Below the pieces are notes generated by a model. That model had not been told where the DNA came from. It searched no databases and saw only the letters and a list, made by a program, of their open reading frames with translations. Of a stretch of DNA of 64,000 nt, positions 62,083 to 64,000 are shown piece after piece. The DNA lies in assembly GCA_002840735.1 (NCBI GenBank), contig PHBY01000007.1, positions 62,001 to 126,000 of the forward strand. Direction: 5' to 3'. Numbering within the stretch: position 1 is the first letter of the stretch; the number at the start of each line of letters is the position of its first letter. This stretch comes from Chloroflexi bacterium HGW-Chloroflexi-2. Lineage in GTDB: Bacteria > Chloroflexota > Anaerolineae > Anaerolineales > Anaerolineaceae. Position numbers and translations under genes: made by a program.

Positions 62083-63717
62083 TTAGTATTCCGGCATTGG
62101 TGGACCAGCAGGAGCAGGGTTCTCTTCTGGAACATCGGTGATCAAAGCTTCGGTTGTCAGGATCATGGCTGCGATGGAAGCAGCATTTTCCAGTGCACCG
62201 CGGGTCACTTTGGCGGGATCAATTACACCACATTTGACCATGTCGCCATATTCACTTGTGAGGACATCATAACCAATCTGCATATTATTGCCATCTCTTT
62301 GTGCTTTACGAACATTTTCGATGATGACTGAACCTTCTTTGCCAGCATTTTCGGTGATTTTACGCATCGGAACTTCCAACGCTTTTCGAACAATATTCAC
62401 ACCAATTTGCTCGTCATCATATTGCATCTTCAAATTTTCCAGGACATGGATTGCATTGATCAATGCAACACCACCACCAGGGACGATACCTTCTTCTACG
62501 GCAGCACGTGTTGCTGAAAGAGCATCTTCAACACGATGTTTCTTTTCTTTTAATTCTGTCTCTGTTGCAGCGCCAACACGGATGATGGCTACGCCACCAG
62601 CTAATTTAGCCAGACGTTCCTGCAATTTTTCGCGGTCATAATCACTGGTAGTTTTGTCAATCTCAACTTTGATCTGATCAATACGACCTTTGATCGCAGC
62701 CTCGTCGCCTTTGCCACCTACGATTGTGGTGTTGTCTTTGTCAGCAACCACTTTTTCAGCACGACCAAGGTCAGATACTGTTGTGGTTTCTAATTTGCGG
62801 CCAGTTTCTTCTGAAATTACCTGGGCACCTGTGAGGGTTGCAATATCCTGCAGCATCGCTTTGCGGCGATCGCCAAATCCAGGGGCTTTTACAGCCAGGA
62901 CATTGATCATGCCACGGATTTTATTGAGTACCAGGGTAGCCAGTGCTTCGCCATCAATATCTTCTGAGATGATTACCAGATCACGTTTGCCAACCTGTAC
63001 CATTTTCTCAAGAACGGGGACGATATCAGCTGCTGCAGAAATCTTCTTGTCGTGGATCAGAATATAAGGCTCGCTGATGACCGCTTCCATGTGTTCAGCA
63101 TCGGTTACGAAATAAGGTGAAATGTAACCACGATCGAACTGCATACCTTCAACATAGTCCTGTTCGAATTCCAAACCTTTGGATTCTTCAACTGTAATAA
63201 CGCCATCTTTTCCAACTTTATCCATGACATCAGCGATTAATTCACCGATGGAACGATCCTGAGCGGAAATTGTTGCAACATTGGCGATTTCATTCTTTTC
63301 TCGAATTTCGATTGCCTGTGATTTGATTTCGTCAGCAACCATTTTAGCTGCAGCTTCAATACCACGTTTGAGTAACATTGGGTTGGCGCCTGCTGCCAGG
63401 GTTTTTAAACCTTCGGTTACGATCGCGTGTGCAAGAACTGTTGAGGTGGTTGTGCCATCTCCGGCAATATCATTTGTTTTTGTGGCTGCTTCTTTGAGCA
63501 GTTGGGCACCCATATTCTCAAATGGGTCTTCTAATTCGATTTCTTTTGCTACGGTCACACCATCATGCGTGATGGTTGGTGATCCAAATTTGCGGTCCAA
63601 GGCCACATTACGCCCTTTTGGACCCAAGGTGGTTGCAACAGCATTTGCTACTACATCAATACCATTGCGTAATTTGCGTCGTGCTTCTTCTCCAAAAACC
63701 AATTGTTTTGCTGCCAT
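62083..63717 (-). CDS. groEL: Chaperonin GroEL
   Basis: [70 protein letters not shown]. Confidence 0.98.
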   Translation of the reverse strand: MAAKQLVFGEEARRKLRNGIDVVANAVATTLGPKGRNVALDRKFGSPTITHDGVTVAKEIELEDPFENMGAQLLKEAATKTNDIAGDGTTTSTVLAHAIVTEGLKTLAAGANPMLLKRGIEAAAKMVADEIKSQAIEIREKNEIANVATISAQDRSIGELIADVMDKVGKDGVITVEESKGLEFEQDYVEGMQFDRGYISPYFVTDAEHMEAVISEPYILIHDKKISAAADIVPVLEKMVQVGKRDLVIISEDIDGEALATLVLNKIRGMINVLAVKAPGFGDRRKAMLQDIATLTGAQVISEETGRKLETTTVSDLGRAEKVVADKDNTTIVGGKGDEAAIKGRIDQIKVEIDKTTSDYDREKLQERLAKLAGGVAIIRVGAATETELKEKKHRVEDALSATRAAVEEGIVPGGGVALINAIHVLENLKMQYDDEQIGVNIVRKALEVPMRKITENAGKEGSVIIENVRKAQRDGNNMQIGYDVLTSEYGDMVKCGVIDPAKVTRGALENAASIAAMILTTEALITDVPEENPAPAGPPMPEY

Positions 63718-63744
63718 ATTTTTATACTCCTGTTATTATTTCAA

Positions 63745-64000
63745 TTACTCTTCAACAATTGCTAAAAGATCGCTTTCCCGTAAGATGAGCAATTTTTTGC
63801 CATCCACTTTAATCTCGGTTCCAGCATATTTTGCAAATAAAACGACGTCACCTTCAACAACATCCATTTTAATGCGATCGCCATCTTCATCACGGTCACC
63901 AGGACCTACAGACAAAACTTTCCCCTTCTGGGGTTTTTCTTTTGCGGTTTCCGGTAGAACGATGCCACCAGCGGTAACTTCTTCTGCTTCTATCGGTTCG
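63745..64000 (-). CDS. groES: Co-chaperonin GroES, 5' end outside window
   Basis: Minus-strand translation ...[84 protein letters not shown]. Confidence 0.95.
   Translation of the reverse strand, partial: EPIEAEEVTAGGIVLPETAKEKPQKGKVLSVGPGDRDEDGDRIKMDVVEGDVVLFAKYAGTEIKVDGKKLLILRESDLLAIVEE

Overview
The window is chromosomal, AT-leaning and gene-dense, most likely from a Chloroflexota (Anaerolineae-like) bacterium. That placement is inferred from gene content, Thr/Pro-rich linkers and an alternative-complex-III-type operon; no search was run. Most of it is housekeeping: gyrB; nusA-ylxR-infB-rbfA-nrnA-truB-ribF; thrS-infC-rpmI-rplT; and groES-groEL at the right edge. Two tRNAs (Ser-GGA, Val-GAC) and two T-box leaders (trpB2, Trp specifier; thrS, Thr specifier) can be read directly. 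A seven-gene operon at 46480-53432 encodes multiheme cytochromes, a molybdopterin-family protein, an Fe-S protein, an NrfD-like protein, DUF3341 and a cytochrome c. It looks like a compact alternative complex III with split ActB. No CRISPR array, transposase, integrase or prophage was seen. Best leads: (1) a 738-aa protein resembling a degenerate DNA methylase (27200-29416); (2) a duplicated ThyX-like protein whose two halves each keep a different part of the signature motif; (3) infC starting at AUU, with an in-frame stop directly upstream; (4) an amber codon splitting a DUF4013-like membrane protein; (5) a specialised NusG next to a giant GAF histidine kinase; (6) tandem DarA/PstA-like c-di-AMP receptor genes; (7) a perfect 18-bp inverted repeat in a convergent gap. 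I see no clear multi-gene novel defence system.
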